From Variovorax sp. OV329 (GTDB lineage Bacteria > Pseudomonadota > Gammaproteobacteria > Burkholderiales > Burkholderiaceae_C), in NCBI RefSeq assembly GCF_900114785.1, contig NZ_FOUG01000001.1:310001-374000 (forward strand): 64,000 nt of DNA. The letters run 5' to 3'. Both the position numbers and the translations under genes were made by a program. Positions 29,344 to 39,923 of this stretch are shown one piece after another (the stretch's first letter is position 1; every line of letters starts with the position of its first letter). The notes below the pieces were generated by a model that had not been told where the DNA came from, did not search any database, and saw nothing but the letters and a program-made list of their open reading frames with translations.

Positions 29344-29871
29344 ATGCCCCTGGACAAGAGCGACGCCGAGCCGCTGACCCCCTACCAGTACCCCAACCCG
29401 CCCGATGCGCTGCCCGAGATCGTGGTGCAGCACGCCATCCCCACCGACGATCGCCTGTGGGTGCCGCAGGCGGAGAACGTCTGGTTCCGCCCCCTGTGCC
29501 TCAACGCCAGCCAGGGCTACTGGATGAACCTGCTGAAGGTGCGCAAGTCGGGCGTGCTCAGCCGCCATCGCCATCCGCAGGCGGTGCACGGCTTCGTGCT
29601 CAAGGGCCGCTGGAAGTACCTGGAGCACGACTGGGAAGCGGTGGAAGGCAGCTACGTCTTCGAGCCGCCCGGCGAGACGCACACGCTCTACGTGCCGCCC
29701 GACGTCGAGGAAATGATCACCTACTTCCAGGTCAACGGCGTCATGTACTACACCGACCCTTACGGCAAGGGCATGGGCTACGAGGACGTGTTCACCAAGA
29801 TCGACATGTGCCGCAAGCACTTCGAGGAAGTGGGCCTGGGCGCGGACTACGTCAAGCAGTTCATCCGATGA
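29344..29871 (+). CDS. Cupin, 2,4'-dihydroxyacetophenone dioxygenase-like
   Basis: The 175-residue protein is a single cupin domain. Metal-ligand candidates are the His residues in LSRHRHPQAVHGFVLKG and in PPGETHTLYV. Length and sequence resemble the DAD dioxygenase family, which cleaves a C-C bond next to a carbonyl using non-haem iron. Whether this one is a dioxygenase or another cupin enzyme is not shown. It overlaps the next SDR gene by 4 bases and heads the IclR-associated cluster. Confidence 0.8.
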   Translation: MPLDKSDAEPLTPYQYPNPPDALPEIVVQHAIPTDDRLWVPQAENVWFRPLCLNASQGYWMNLLKVRKSGVLSRHRHPQAVHGFVLKGRWKYLEHDWEAVEGSYVFEPPGETHTLYVPPDVEEMITYFQVNGVMYYTDPYGKGMGYEDVFTKIDMCRKHFEEVGLGADYVKQFIR

Positions 29872-30608
29872 GCCTGCCTCGCTACGACTTCGCGGGAAGC
29901 GTCGCGATCGTCACGGGGGCGGCCACCGGCATCGGCGAAGCCATTGCGGCGCGCCTGGCCGAAGGCGGCGCCACCGTGGTGGCCTGGGACCTGCCCGGTG
30001 CGCTCCCCGGCGCGCCGATGCAGCAGGGGCTGGCGCAGGAGGCCGACGTGACCGACCGCGATGCCATCCATCGCGCGCTGGGCGCCACGCTGAAGCGCTG
30101 GGGCCGCGTCGACATGCTGGTGAACAACGCAGGCTTCGCGGGCCCCACCATGCCGCTGGACGAATTCGATCCGCAGACCTGGCAGCGCGTGGTGGACGTG
30201 AACCTGGTCGGCGTCTTCAACATGTGCCACGCCGTGGTGCCGCAGCTGCGCAAGCAGGGGCGGGGGCGCATCGTCAACATCGCCTCGCTGGCCGGCAAGG
30301 AGGGCACGCCCAACGCCTCCGCCTATAGCGCGGCCAAGGCCGGCGTGATGGCGATGACCAAGTCGCTGGGCAAGGAACTGGCCACCACCGGCATCCGCGT
30401 CAACGCCATCGCGCCTGCTGCCGTGGAGACGGGCCTCTTGCGCCAGATGTCGCCGCAGCACGTGCAGACCATGATCGACAAGAGCCCCATGCAGCGCCTG
30501 GGCACGCCGGCCGAAGTGGCCGAACTCACGGCCTGGCTTTGCTCGGACGCCTGCAGCTTCAGCACCGGCGCGGTGTTCGACCTGTCGGGCGGCCGCGCCA
30601 GCTACTGA
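29868..30608 (+). CDS. Short-chain dehydrogenase/reductase (SDR)
   Basis: The 246-residue protein starts at ATG 29868 inside the cupin stop. Motifs are TGAATGIGEAIA (cofactor), LVNNAG, and the catalytic SAYSAAKAG with Ser upstream in NIASLAG. It resembles FabG-type and sugar or alcohol dehydrogenases. Tight coupling to the cupin suggests consecutive steps in one pathway. The substrate is unknown. Confidence 0.9.
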   Translation: MSLPRYDFAGSVAIVTGAATGIGEAIAARLAEGGATVVAWDLPGALPGAPMQQGLAQEADVTDRDAIHRALGATLKRWGRVDMLVNNAGFAGPTMPLDEFDPQTWQRVVDVNLVGVFNMCHAVVPQLRKQGRGRIVNIASLAGKEGTPNASAYSAAKAGVMAMTKSLGKELATTGIRVNAIAPAAVETGLLRQMSPQHVQTMIDKSPMQRLGTPAEVAELTAWLCSDACSFSTGAVFDLSGGRASY

Positions 30609-30652
30609 CCTTCCATTTCATTCCAACAGATCCATCAACCCGAGGAGACAAG

Positions 30653-31636
30653 GTGAACAACAGCACTCGATTCAACCGCCGGCAATTCGCCGCCATCGGC
30701 GCCGCCGGCCTGGCCGCCACCGCACTTCCGCGTGCCTTCGCGCAGGCGGCGGGCGACTTTCCCAACAAGCCCATCGAGCTGATCGTGCCCTTCCAGGCCG
30801 GCGGCGGCACCGATGCACTGGCGCGCGCCTTTGCCGACGCGGGCCGCAAGCACCTGCCGCAGAGCATCGTGGTGAACAACAAGCCCGGTGCCAGCGGCGC
30901 CATCGGCTGGAACGACGTCATCAACGCCAGGCCCGACGGCTACAAGCTGGCCGTGGTCACGGTGGAACTGGTGACACTGCCGCCGCTGGGCCTGGCCAAG
31001 TTCACCTACGAGGACATGGCGCCCATCGCCCGCCTCAACGCCGACCCGGCTGCCATCACGGTGCGTGCGGAAGCGCCCTGGAACACGGTGGAGGAATTCC
31101 TCGCCGCGGCCAAGACCAAGGAAGTGCAGGTGGGCAACGCGGGCAACGGCTCCATCTGGCACCTGGCTTCGGCCGCGCTGCAGGAGAAGACCGGCGCCAA
31201 GATCGCCCATATTCCTTTCCAGGGCGCGGCACCTGCCGTGCTCGCGCTGATGGGCGGCCACATCGATGCCGTCACCGTGAGCCCGGCCGAGGTCACGACC
31301 TACGTGCAGGCCGGCAAGCTCAAGACGCTGGCCGTCATGGCCGACCAGCGCACCAAGGGCGCCTTCGAGAAAGTGCCCACGCTCAAGGAGCGCGGCGTCG
31401 ACCTGTCGATCGGCACCTGGCGCGGCATCGCGGCGCCCAAGAACACGCCGCCGCAGGTGCTGGCCGTGCTGCGCACCGCCGCCGGCAACATCGCCAAGGA
31501 GCCGGCCCTGCGCGAGGTGCTGGACAAGCAGAACCTGGGCTACGCCTACCTGGACGCAGCCGAGTTCCAGGCGGCCATGGCCAAGGACGCCACCGCCTTC
31601 CGCCAGCTGATCGAGAAGCTGGGCATCAAGACCTGA
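30653..31636 (+). CDS. Bug/TctC-family periplasmic solute receptor
   Basis: The 327-residue precursor starts at GTG 30653 with GAGGAG ahead of it. The twin-Arg signal NRRQFAAIGAAGLAA ends near FAQA, so Tat export is possible. The mature protein reads FPNKPIELIVPFQAGGGTDAL, the Bug-family opening. Bug receptors bind carboxylates or similar solutes. No TctA/TctB membrane partners lie nearby, so transport may use components elsewhere, or the protein may only sense. Confidence 0.9.
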   Translation: MNNSTRFNRRQFAAIGAAGLAATALPRAFAQAAGDFPNKPIELIVPFQAGGGTDALARAFADAGRKHLPQSIVVNNKPGASGAIGWNDVINARPDGYKLAVVTVELVTLPPLGLAKFTYEDMAPIARLNADPAAITVRAEAPWNTVEEFLAAAKTKEVQVGNAGNGSIWHLASAALQEKTGAKIAHIPFQGAAPAVLALMGGHIDAVTVSPAEVTTYVQAGKLKTLAVMADQRTKGAFEKVPTLKERGVDLSIGTWRGIAAPKNTPPQVLAVLRTAAGNIAKEPALREVLDKQNLGYAYLDAAEFQAAMAKDATAFRQLIEKLGIKT

Positions 31637-31643
31637 AGCACCG

Positions 31644-32363
31644 ATGACTTACGAAGCAGGACTTTTCCAGGGCCGCCGCGCCCTGGTCACCGGCGCCACG
31701 CAGGGCATCGGCGCGGCCATCGCCAACCATCTTGCGAGCCTGGGCGCGCAGGTCCGGGCGGTGGGGCTGGACGGAGGCGACGGCTCGCTGGCCGATGGCA
31801 TCGAGGTGCGCACCGGCGATGTGGCCGATGCGGCGTCGGTCACGGGCATGCTCGAAGGCATCGCTTCGCTGGACATCCTGGTGAATTGCGCCGGCATGAT
31901 CCGCCGCGGCGCCGAGCACGACCCCGAGGTGTTCGAGCGCGTGGTGGCCGTCAACCTCACCGGCACCATGCGCCTGTGCTCGGCCGCGCGGCCGCTGATG
32001 CAGGGGCGCGGCGGCAGCATCGTCAACACCGCGTCGATGCTGAGCTTCTTCGGTGGCGGCCTGGTGCCGGGCTATTCCGCCAGCAAGGGCGGCGTGGCGC
32101 AGCTGACCAAGTCGCTGGCGCTGGCCTATGCGGCCGACAAGATCCGCGTGAATGCGGTGGCGCCGGGCTGGATCGCCACGCCGCTCACGCAGGCACTGCA
32201 GGAGGATGCGGGCCGCAGCGAATCGATCCTGGCGCGCACGCCGATGGGCCGCTGGGGCCTGCCGGAGGACGTGGCGCAGGCCGTGACCTTCCTGTGCTCG
32301 CCGGCCGCGGCCTTCGTGACGGGCGTGATCCTGCCGGTGGACGGCGGCTACCTCGTTGCCTGA
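31644..32363 (+). CDS. Short-chain dehydrogenase/reductase (SDR)
   Basis: The 239-residue protein begins 8 bases after the Bug gene. It has TGATQGIGAAIA, LVNCAGM and the catalytic PGYSASKGG, and ends with the FabG-like LPVDGGYLVA. It is the second SDR of the cluster and differs from the 29868 one, so it may act on another intermediate. The substrate is unknown. Confidence 0.9.
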   Translation: MTYEAGLFQGRRALVTGATQGIGAAIANHLASLGAQVRAVGLDGGDGSLADGIEVRTGDVADAASVTGMLEGIASLDILVNCAGMIRRGAEHDPEVFERVVAVNLTGTMRLCSAARPLMQGRGGSIVNTASMLSFFGGGLVPGYSASKGGVAQLTKSLALAYAADKIRVNAVAPGWIATPLTQALQEDAGRSESILARTPMGRWGLPEDVAQAVTFLCSPAAAFVTGVILPVDGGYLVA

Positions 32364-32417
32364 TCGGGCGGGGAGGGCGCCGATAATCCGGCGTCGTTCC
32401 TCCTCGATTCCCAGTTG

Positions 32418-33239
32418 ATGCCCAAGCAACGCGAAGCCGCTGCCGCGGTCCCCGCCGTGGCGGGTACTGCGGCTTTCTCCAAATTCATGCATGTGCTGCA
32501 GATCGTCGCGGACGCTGCCGAGCCCCTGCCCATGGCACGCCTGGTGCAGGCCAGCGGCTACCCGCGTCCCACGGTCCATCGCATCGTCGCTGCGCTGCTG
32601 GTGGAAGGCCTGGTGGCCGAGCGCCCGGGTGGCATCGGCTACGGGCTGGGCCCGCGCCTGCTGCAGCTGGCCAGCCGCAGCTGGGGCCGCTCCGAGCTGC
32701 GCCTGGCAGCCGTGGACGAACTCAAGCGCCTGCGCGACGTCACGGGCGAGACCGTGCACCTGGCGGTGCCCAGCGGCTCGGTGATGGTCTACATCGAGAA
32801 GCTGGAAAGCCCCTCGGCCGTGCAGATGAGTTCGCGCATCGGCACCACCGTGTGCCTGCACGCCACGGCGGTGGGCAAGGCCTTCCTGGCGCAGCTGGGC
32901 GAGTCGGAGCGCGAGCGCCTGCTCGACGGGCTGGCGATGCCGGTCTACACCGACAAGACACTGACGAAGCTGCCGGCCCTGCGCAAGCAGCTGGACCTCA
33001 CGCGCGAGCGCGGCTGGTCGATGGACGACGAGGAGCACGAGCCGGGCATCCAGTGCTACGGCGCGGCCGTGCTCGGTGCCGACGGCGCGCCGCTGGCCGC
33101 CATCAGCGTGACCACGCTGCGCTTCCGTGCCAAGGAAGACACGCAGGCGGCCTATGTGCAACCGCTGCTGGCGGCCTGCAAGGCGATCTCGGAGCACATC
33201 GCGGCCACGCCTTCATTGGCGTCGGCCCGGATGGTCTAG
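32418..33239 (+). CDS. IclR-family transcriptional regulator
   Basis: The 273-residue protein starts at ATG 32418. The N-terminal winged helix includes PMARLVQASGYPRPTVHRIV. The C-terminal IclR effector domain has CLHATAVGKAFLAQL and GWSMDDEEHEPGIQC, typical of ligand-binding IclR domains. It closes the cupin-SDR-Bug-SDR cluster and probably regulates it. It converges on, and overlaps by 4 bases, the GNAT gene. Confidence 0.92.
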   Translation: MPKQREAAAAVPAVAGTAAFSKFMHVLQIVADAAEPLPMARLVQASGYPRPTVHRIVAALLVEGLVAERPGGIGYGLGPRLLQLASRSWGRSELRLAAVDELKRLRDVTGETVHLAVPSGSVMVYIEKLESPSAVQMSSRIGTTVCLHATAVGKAFLAQLGESERERLLDGLAMPVYTDKTLTKLPALRKQLDLTRERGWSMDDEEHEPGIQCYGAAVLGADGAPLAAISVTTLRFRAKEDTQAAYVQPLLAACKAISEHIAATPSLASARMV

Positions 33240-33802
33240 CCGGGGCTTCTCTCGCGCCAGGCTTGCTTGCTCATGCGATAGAGCACGTGGCGCTGAAGCG
33301 CGTGGCCGACCGGCACGTTCGGATGGTCGAAATCACCTGCCACGTCGCGCGTCATGCCCAGCCGCTGCATCACGGCTTGCGAGCGCAGGTTGGCGGGCAC
33401 CGTGATCGAGACGATCTCTGCGAGGCCGGCCTGCTCGAAGCCGAAGGCGAGCGCGGCTTGCGCGGCTTCGCAGGCTAATCCCTGGCGCCAGTGCGCGCGT
33501 GCCAGCCGCCATGAGACCTCGACCGCCGGCGTGAAGGGCGTCGAGTAGGGCATGCGCGTGATGCCGACTGTGCCGATGAAGGGTGCGACGCCCGGCACTT
33601 CGACTGCCCAGCGCCCGAAGCCCTCGCGCTCGAAGTGCTCGCGAAAACTGCCGATCTGCGCGTCGCTCTTCTCACGGTCGATGGGGCCGAGCAGGTAGCG
33701 CATCACCTCAGGGTCGGCGTTGAGCGCGGCGTAGGGTGCCTCGTCCTCGGGCCGCCAGTCGCGCAGCAGCAGTCGCGTCGTCTTCAGTTCTGCAATGGCC
33801 AT
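33236..33802 (-). CDS. GNAT-family N-acetyltransferase (RimJ/RimL-like)
   Basis: The 188-residue protein starts TTRLLLRDWRPEDEAPYAAL, the usual opening of RimJ/RimL-type acetyltransferases. The acetyl-CoA-binding region is around GLACEAAQAALAFGFEQAGL, followed by VNLRS-like NLRSQAVMQRLGM. It could acetylate a protein N-terminus, an antibiotic or a small amine; no substrate can be inferred. It is monocistronic between the IclR gene and the helicase. Confidence 0.87.
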   Translation of the reverse strand: MAIAELKTTRLLLRDWRPEDEAPYAALNADPEVMRYLLGPIDREKSDAQIGSFREHFEREGFGRWAVEVPGVAPFIGTVGITRMPYSTPFTPAVEVSWRLARAHWRQGLACEAAQAALAFGFEQAGLAEIVSITVPANLRSQAVMQRLGMTRDVAGDFDHPNVPVGHALQRHVLYRMSKQAWRERSPG

Positions 33803-33821
33803 GGTGGCGATGATGCACGCG

Positions 33822-33863
33822 CAAAAGAAAAATCCCTCCGAGCCCGGGCGGGCAGGGAGGGAT
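33822..33863 (-). terminator. Intrinsic terminator of rhlE
   Basis: On the minus strand, ATCCCTCC (33863-33856) pairs with GGAGGGAT (33839-33832) around a GC-rich loop, followed by a T-rich run (complement of 33822-33832). It lies 35 bases after the helicase stop and is correctly oriented to end that transcript. Confidence 0.75.
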
Positions 33864-33897
33864 CGCCGGGGCAGCGCCGGACTAGCGGCGCATCCGG

Positions 33898-35691
33898 TCA
33901 GCGGCGATAGCCGCCACCGTTGCCGCCGCCATTGCCGCCGCCGCCGTAGCCGCCGCCACGGTTGCCACCGCGGTTGCCGCCACCGCCACCGCCACCACCA
34001 CCGCCACCGCCACCGCCACCACGGCGGCCACGGCCGCCCATGCTGTCGACGCTGGTGCGCAGCGGATCGGGCTGGCCTGCGCCAAAACCGCTGCCGGCTT
34101 CGGCTCGGCGATGCGCCACTGCATCGGCCTGGGTCGGGCTCTGGCTGTTGCCGTGATGGCGCGGCTGGCGCTCCTCTTGCACGTGGGCGCCGTGCTGCTG
34201 GTGCTGGGTGTGGTGGTGGGTGCCGTGCGGTTGCGGCGCGCGGGCTGCGCCCTGGCCGCCGCGACGGTTGCGGCGGCTGCCGTTGCCGCCGCCATTGCCG
34301 GCAGCACCCTGGCCACCGTTGGCGCCGTCACGGGCTTCGCCGCCGGCCTTGCCACCGTTGCGGCCGCCGCCGCCGTTGCCGGCGCCACGGCCCGCACCCT
34401 GGGCACCCTTGTTGTCGCGGATGCGCTGCATCATCTCCTGGCGAGCGGACTTGGCCGCAGCCTGCATCACCTCGCGGCTGGGCGGACGGCCAGCGCCGCC
34501 CCAGATGGTCTGGCGACCCATGGCGATGGGCTCGGCCCGCTCGCCTTCCTCGGGGGCGTAGCCCTCGACGACCTTCACCGGAATCTGCTGCTTGGTGAAG
34601 CGCTCGATCTCCTGCATGAAGCCTTCTTCGTCCAGGCACACCAGGCTCACGGCCTCGCCGCTGTTGCCGGCACGGCCGGTGCGGCCGATGCGGTGCACGT
34701 AGTCTTCGCTGACGTTGGGGATCTCGTAGTTCACCACGTGCGGCAGCTCGTCGATGTCGATGCCGCGGGCGGCGATGTCGGTGGCCACCAGCGCGCGGAT
34801 CTCGCCGCTCTTGAAGCCGGCCAGCGCCTGCGTGCGGGCGCTCTGGCTCTTGTTGCCGTGCAGCGCCATGGCCGAGACGCCGTTCTTGGTCAGGAACTCG
34901 GCCACGTTGTTGGCGCCGAACTTGGTGCGGGTGAACACCAGCACCTGGCTCCAGTTGTTCTCGTTGATGATGTGCGCGAGCAGCGCCTTCTTCTTGCCGC
35001 GGCCCACCGGGTGGATCACCTGGGTGATGCGTTGCACGGTGGTGTTGCGGGGCGTGACCTGCACGCTCTGCGGGTCGCGCAGGAGGCCGTTGGCCAGGTC
35101 GCGGATCTCGTCGCTGAAGGTGGCCGAGAACAGCAGGCTCTGCTTGTCCTTGGGCACCAGGGCCAGCACCTTCTTCACGTCGTGGATGAAGCCCATGTCC
35201 AGCATGCGGTCGGCTTCGTCGAGCACCAGGATCTGCACGGTGGACAGGTCCAGCATGCCTTGCTGCGACAGGTCCAGCAGGCGGCCGGGGGTGGCCACCA
35301 GGATGTCCACGCCCTTCTTGAGGCGGGCGACCTGCGGGTTCATGCCCACGCCGCCGAAGATGACGGTGGACGAGAGCTGCAGGTACTTGCCGTAGGTGCG
35401 CACCGATTCCTCGACCTGCGCGGCGAGTTCGCGGGTGGGGGTGAGCACCAGGGCGCGGATGCCGGTGCCGCCGAACTTGTTGGTGGCGCTGCGGCTCATC
35501 GTGAGCTTGTGCAGCATGGGCAGGGTGAAGGCAGCGGTCTTGCCGGTGCCGGTCTGGGCGCCGCCCAGAAGGTCGTGGCCTTCGAGGACCACGGGAATGG
35601 CTTGCGCCTGGATGGGGGTGGGAGTTTCGTAGCCCTGCTCGTGCACGGCTTTCAAGATGGCCGGAGCCAGCTTCAGATCGTCAAAGTTCAT
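33898..35691 (-). CDS. rhlE: DEAD-box RNA helicase, RhlE type, with Gly/Arg-rich tail
   Basis: The 597-residue protein starts at ATG 35691 ([16 protein letters not shown], typical of RhlE). Motifs in order: Q-motif [10 protein letters not shown], Walker [25 protein letters not shown] and [10 protein letters not shown]. The core ends near residue 385. The remaining roughly 210 residues are disordered: Gly/Asn/Arg and His/Gln-rich, ending in a run of about 16 Gly and GGN/GGY repeats. Such tails bind RNA and can promote condensates. RhlE helicases act in ribosome assembly and RNA turnover. The gene has a 272-base leader region with nothing definite in it. Confidence 0.93.
   Translation of the reverse strand: MNFDDLKLAPAILKAVHEQGYETPTPIQAQAIPVVLEGHDLLGGAQTGTGKTAAFTLPMLHKLTMSRSATNKFGGTGIRALVLTPTRELAAQVEESVRTYGKYLQLSSTVIFGGVGMNPQVARLKKGVDILVATPGRLLDLSQQGMLDLSTVQILVLDEADRMLDMGFIHDVKKVLALVPKDKQSLLFSATFSDEIRDLANGLLRDPQSVQVTPRNTTVQRITQVIHPVGRGKKKALLAHIINENNWSQVLVFTRTKFGANNVAEFLTKNGVSAMALHGNKSQSARTQALAGFKSGEIRALVATDIAARGIDIDELPHVVNYEIPNVSEDYVHRIGRTGRAGNSGEAVSLVCLDEEGFMQEIERFTKQQIPVKVVEGYAPEEGERAEPIAMGRQTIWGGAGRPPSREVMQAAAKSARQEMMQRIRDNKGAQGAGRGAGNGGGGRNGGKAGGEARDGANGGQGAAGNGGGNGSRRNRRGGQGAARAPQPHGTHHHTQHQQHGAHVQEERQPRHHGNSQSPTQADAVAHRRAEAGSGFGAGQPDPLRTSVDSMGGRGRRGGGGGGGGGGGGGGGNRGGNRGGGYGGGGNGGGNGGGYRR
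33979..34022. repeat. CCACCG-type low-complexity repeat (poly-Gly codons of rhlE)
   Basis: A near-perfect run of CCACCG and CCA/CCG triplets on the plus strand encodes the oligo-glycine stretch of RhlE on the minus strand. Such runs expand and contract by slippage in frame, so the length may vary between strains. It is also a place where assemblies can be wrong. Confidence 0.8.
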
Positions 35692-35963
35692 TGATATCAA
35701 TATGCGCCCTTCACGGCGCGGTGGTATCCGCCATGCCCGGTGTCTCGATGACGTCGGGTCAGCCAAAGGCGGATGGGACAGGATTGGGACCGGGAGCCCG
35801 GATGGCATCGGGTGAACCGACGCGGGAGGCTTCCCTCATCCCCGGCGAAGAGCCGGTGTTGCGGTCGACTGGGCCGGCAACAGGTGACATTGTCTCATGA
35901 GTTGGGACATGGCGCTGGCGGGGCCCGATTTTCGCCGCGCCATGCCCCCCGGGGCCGCGCGCG

Positions 35964-37922
35964 TTATTGCTCGAAGAGGACCGTGCCGCGCAGGTTCTTC
36001 AGGATGGCGTCCATGGCGGGCTTGCGCAGGGCGTACTGCGCGGGCGTGCAGTACTGGCGGGGCTGCGACAGCGTGAGCTCGCGCGTGGTCTTCACCGTGT
36101 TGCCTTCGCGCTGGTAGCGGGCCTCGAAGGCGATGCCGTCAGGGCCCTCCTGCTTGAAGTCCTGCGGGATGCGCAGCAGCTTGTAGGCCGGGTCGAAGCG
36201 CAGCTCGGCCTCCTCGCGCAGGCGGATGGGCGTGCACCCCATTGCGTAGCTGCGGCTGGCAGCGCCGTAGTTGCCGGTATTGCGGATCGCGTAGGTCGGC
36301 ATGGCCAGCCGGGGCTGCGGGTTGATCGAGCCGCTTTGCGGGTCGTTCAGCAGGTTGTCGATCTCCAGGTCGCGGATCGCCAGCGCCTGGGTCTGCTGCT
36401 CGCGCTGCACCGGCGCATAGTCCGCCCGCCCGCGGCCGCGCCAATGGTCGGTCTCCAGGAGTTTCTGCACCGCGATGGCATTCATGCCTTCGGGGAGGGC
36501 GGCCAGGCGATCCTGCAGCTCGGTGCCGGCCATGCCTTCGGCCTGGATCTCGACCGAGCCCTTCGCCTTGCCCCTGGCATCGATGTCGAGCACGGTTTTC
36601 ACGACGATGCTGTTGCGCGCGGGGTCGAGCACCGGCGTCTGCATCATGCGGCCACCCTGGGCCAGGGCCAAAGCTACCGGCTTGCCCGAGTCGGCCAGCG
36701 GGAGCGAGCCGAAGGGGATGCGATTGTCGGTCGGGTCGGCGAAAAGCTGCAGCGAAGGGATGTAGACGATGCAGTGGTTGAAGCCGTTGGCCAGCTCGGG
36801 CGGCATGTACTCGTTGAAGGTGCTGATCAGCACGGGTACCGCCTCGATGCCCAACGCCCTGAGCAGCGTCACCTCGAGCAGTGCCTTGTCCTTGCAGTCG
36901 CCGTAGCCGTTGGCGAGGATCCAGTCCACGTCGTGCGGCACCCAGCCGCCGGTGCCGAGGTAGACCGCCACGTAGCGGATGTTCTTGCGCATCCAGTCGT
37001 GGATGGCAGCGGCCTTGTCCTGCGTGCTGCGCTTGCCGGCGGTGATCTGCAGTGCGAGTTCGCGGACCTTGTCGCCGACGACGGCCTTGGCGTCGAAGCC
37101 GCGCGCGAACAAGGCCACCAGCTCTTCGGACGTGCCGACCGTCGAGGCCAGCAGTCGCGGATAGCTGACCAGGGTGTTGTAGGGCGTGTTGTCGATGACG
37201 CTCGCGGCCAGCCTGGCCTGCGACTCCCAGACGGCCGTCGTCCCCGACGTGGACGCCACCAGCGGGATGCCCGTGGCGACCACCTTCAGCCCCAGGGCCT
37301 GCGGGGCCTCGATCCGCGCATGGAAGCTGTCGTAGTCCACCAGTGGCGGCAGGTACTCCTGCAGGCTGGCCCAACCGGGCAGCTGCGGCCTGTGCTGCCG
37401 GGTGCGGATCTTCCACGCCACGCGGTCGCCCTTCTGCACATTCGGGAACGTGATCTGGATGACTTCGGCATCCGGCCAGCTGGCGGCTGTGCCGGCGGAA
37501 GCCATTCCGCTCTGCTTCTGCATGCCATCGGCGCCCACCGGCAGCTTCCGGCCATCCGCCTTGAGGGTGTAGGCCTCCAGCACCTCCAGCGTCGAGAGGG
37601 CCTTGTTGTACATGCGGGTGTACTTGGTGAGGCCCTGGGCTCCCTGGTCCGACAGGGCTTCCTCTTCCATGGATTGCTCCATCACGGCGCTCGCATCGGC
37701 GTCGACCCGCCAGAGCAGGTCATAGCGGTTGACCTTGAACAAGGCCGCGGCGGTATTCAGCTGCTGCGCCTGGGCCGCCGCGCAGGCCAGCAGTGCCAGC
37801 AGCAGCCCCAGCCAGCGCAACAGCGCCGAAAAGTGCCCGGGAAGCGTGGAAAGGCGGCCCGAAGCCGCGCCGGAGCGCGCAGAAGTGCGCGGCCACGGCA
37901 GTGCGTGTCGCATGGACGTCAT
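35964..37922 (-). CDS. DUF3857 and transglutaminase-like domain protein
   Basis: The 652-residue precursor starts at ATG 37922 behind AGGGAGA. The hydrophobic segment LLRWLGLLLALLACAAAQAQ near residues 33-53 is a signal peptide, with cleavage after AQA. A DUF3857-like N-terminal half is followed by a transglutaminase-like core. That core has Cys in YGDCKDKALL, His in FNHCIVYIP and Asp in DPTDN, so the catalytic triad looks intact. The C-terminus is beta-rich. It is probably a periplasmic or envelope protein; the target is unknown. It is divergent from ettA. Confidence 0.83.
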   Translation of the reverse strand: MTSMRHALPWPRTSARSGAASGRLSTLPGHFSALLRWLGLLLALLACAAAQAQQLNTAAALFKVNRYDLLWRVDADASAVMEQSMEEEALSDQGAQGLTKYTRMYNKALSTLEVLEAYTLKADGRKLPVGADGMQKQSGMASAGTAASWPDAEVIQITFPNVQKGDRVAWKIRTRQHRPQLPGWASLQEYLPPLVDYDSFHARIEAPQALGLKVVATGIPLVASTSGTTAVWESQARLAASVIDNTPYNTLVSYPRLLASTVGTSEELVALFARGFDAKAVVGDKVRELALQITAGKRSTQDKAAAIHDWMRKNIRYVAVYLGTGGWVPHDVDWILANGYGDCKDKALLEVTLLRALGIEAVPVLISTFNEYMPPELANGFNHCIVYIPSLQLFADPTDNRIPFGSLPLADSGKPVALALAQGGRMMQTPVLDPARNSIVVKTVLDIDARGKAKGSVEIQAEGMAGTELQDRLAALPEGMNAIAVQKLLETDHWRGRGRADYAPVQREQQTQALAIRDLEIDNLLNDPQSGSINPQPRLAMPTYAIRNTGNYGAASRSYAMGCTPIRLREEAELRFDPAYKLLRIPQDFKQEGPDGIAFEARYQREGNTVKTTRELTLSQPRQYCTPAQYALRKPAMDAILKNLRGTVLFEQ

Positions 37923-38186
37923 GTTTTCTCCCTGTTGAGCGATTGGTGGCCCCGCTGCGACGCGGGGCACGGCCATCGGCCATTCCTTCGGATGGCGGCC
38001 TCGTTGCAGGGAAATATAGCGACGGTCGGCCCCGCAGGGAACCCGAAAAAGGCCCCTGCGGTAGACTCGAGGGCCTCAGGCCGGCCGCCGCGCAGCGCAT
38101 CTCGCCCCGGCGCCCGGAACCTCGCCAGGTCGAAGCAGGCTTTCGACCCCTCCCATCAGTCTTCCAGAGCGAAAAGCACCACAGAC

Positions 38187-39848
<1,662 letters not shown>

Positions 39849-39891
39849 GAGACGGCTGACAGCCGGGCCGCAGGTCGCGGCGCATACTGGC

Positions 39892-39910
39892 CGGTCTAGG
39901 GACTAGACCG
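39892..39910. promoter_or_regulatory. Perfect inverted repeat between ettA and the sugar dehydrogenase gene
   Basis: CGGTCTAG (39892-39899) and CTAGACCG (39903-39910) pair perfectly over a 3-base loop, 44 bases after the ettA stop and 14 bases before the next start. There is no T-run, so it could be a weak terminator, an operator or a leader hairpin. Confidence 0.4.
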
Positions 39911-39923
39911 ATCGAGGTGCAGC

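Noticed and set aside
34111..35694. 527-codon plus-strand frame opposite rhlE
   Set aside because: It mirrors the DEAD-box gene and has no independent domain or ribosome-binding site.
37980..38100. Hairpin CCGCAGGG...CCCTGCGG and -10-like TAGACT upstream of ettA
   Set aside because: No matching -35 or terminator tail; too weak to list as a promoter or regulator site.
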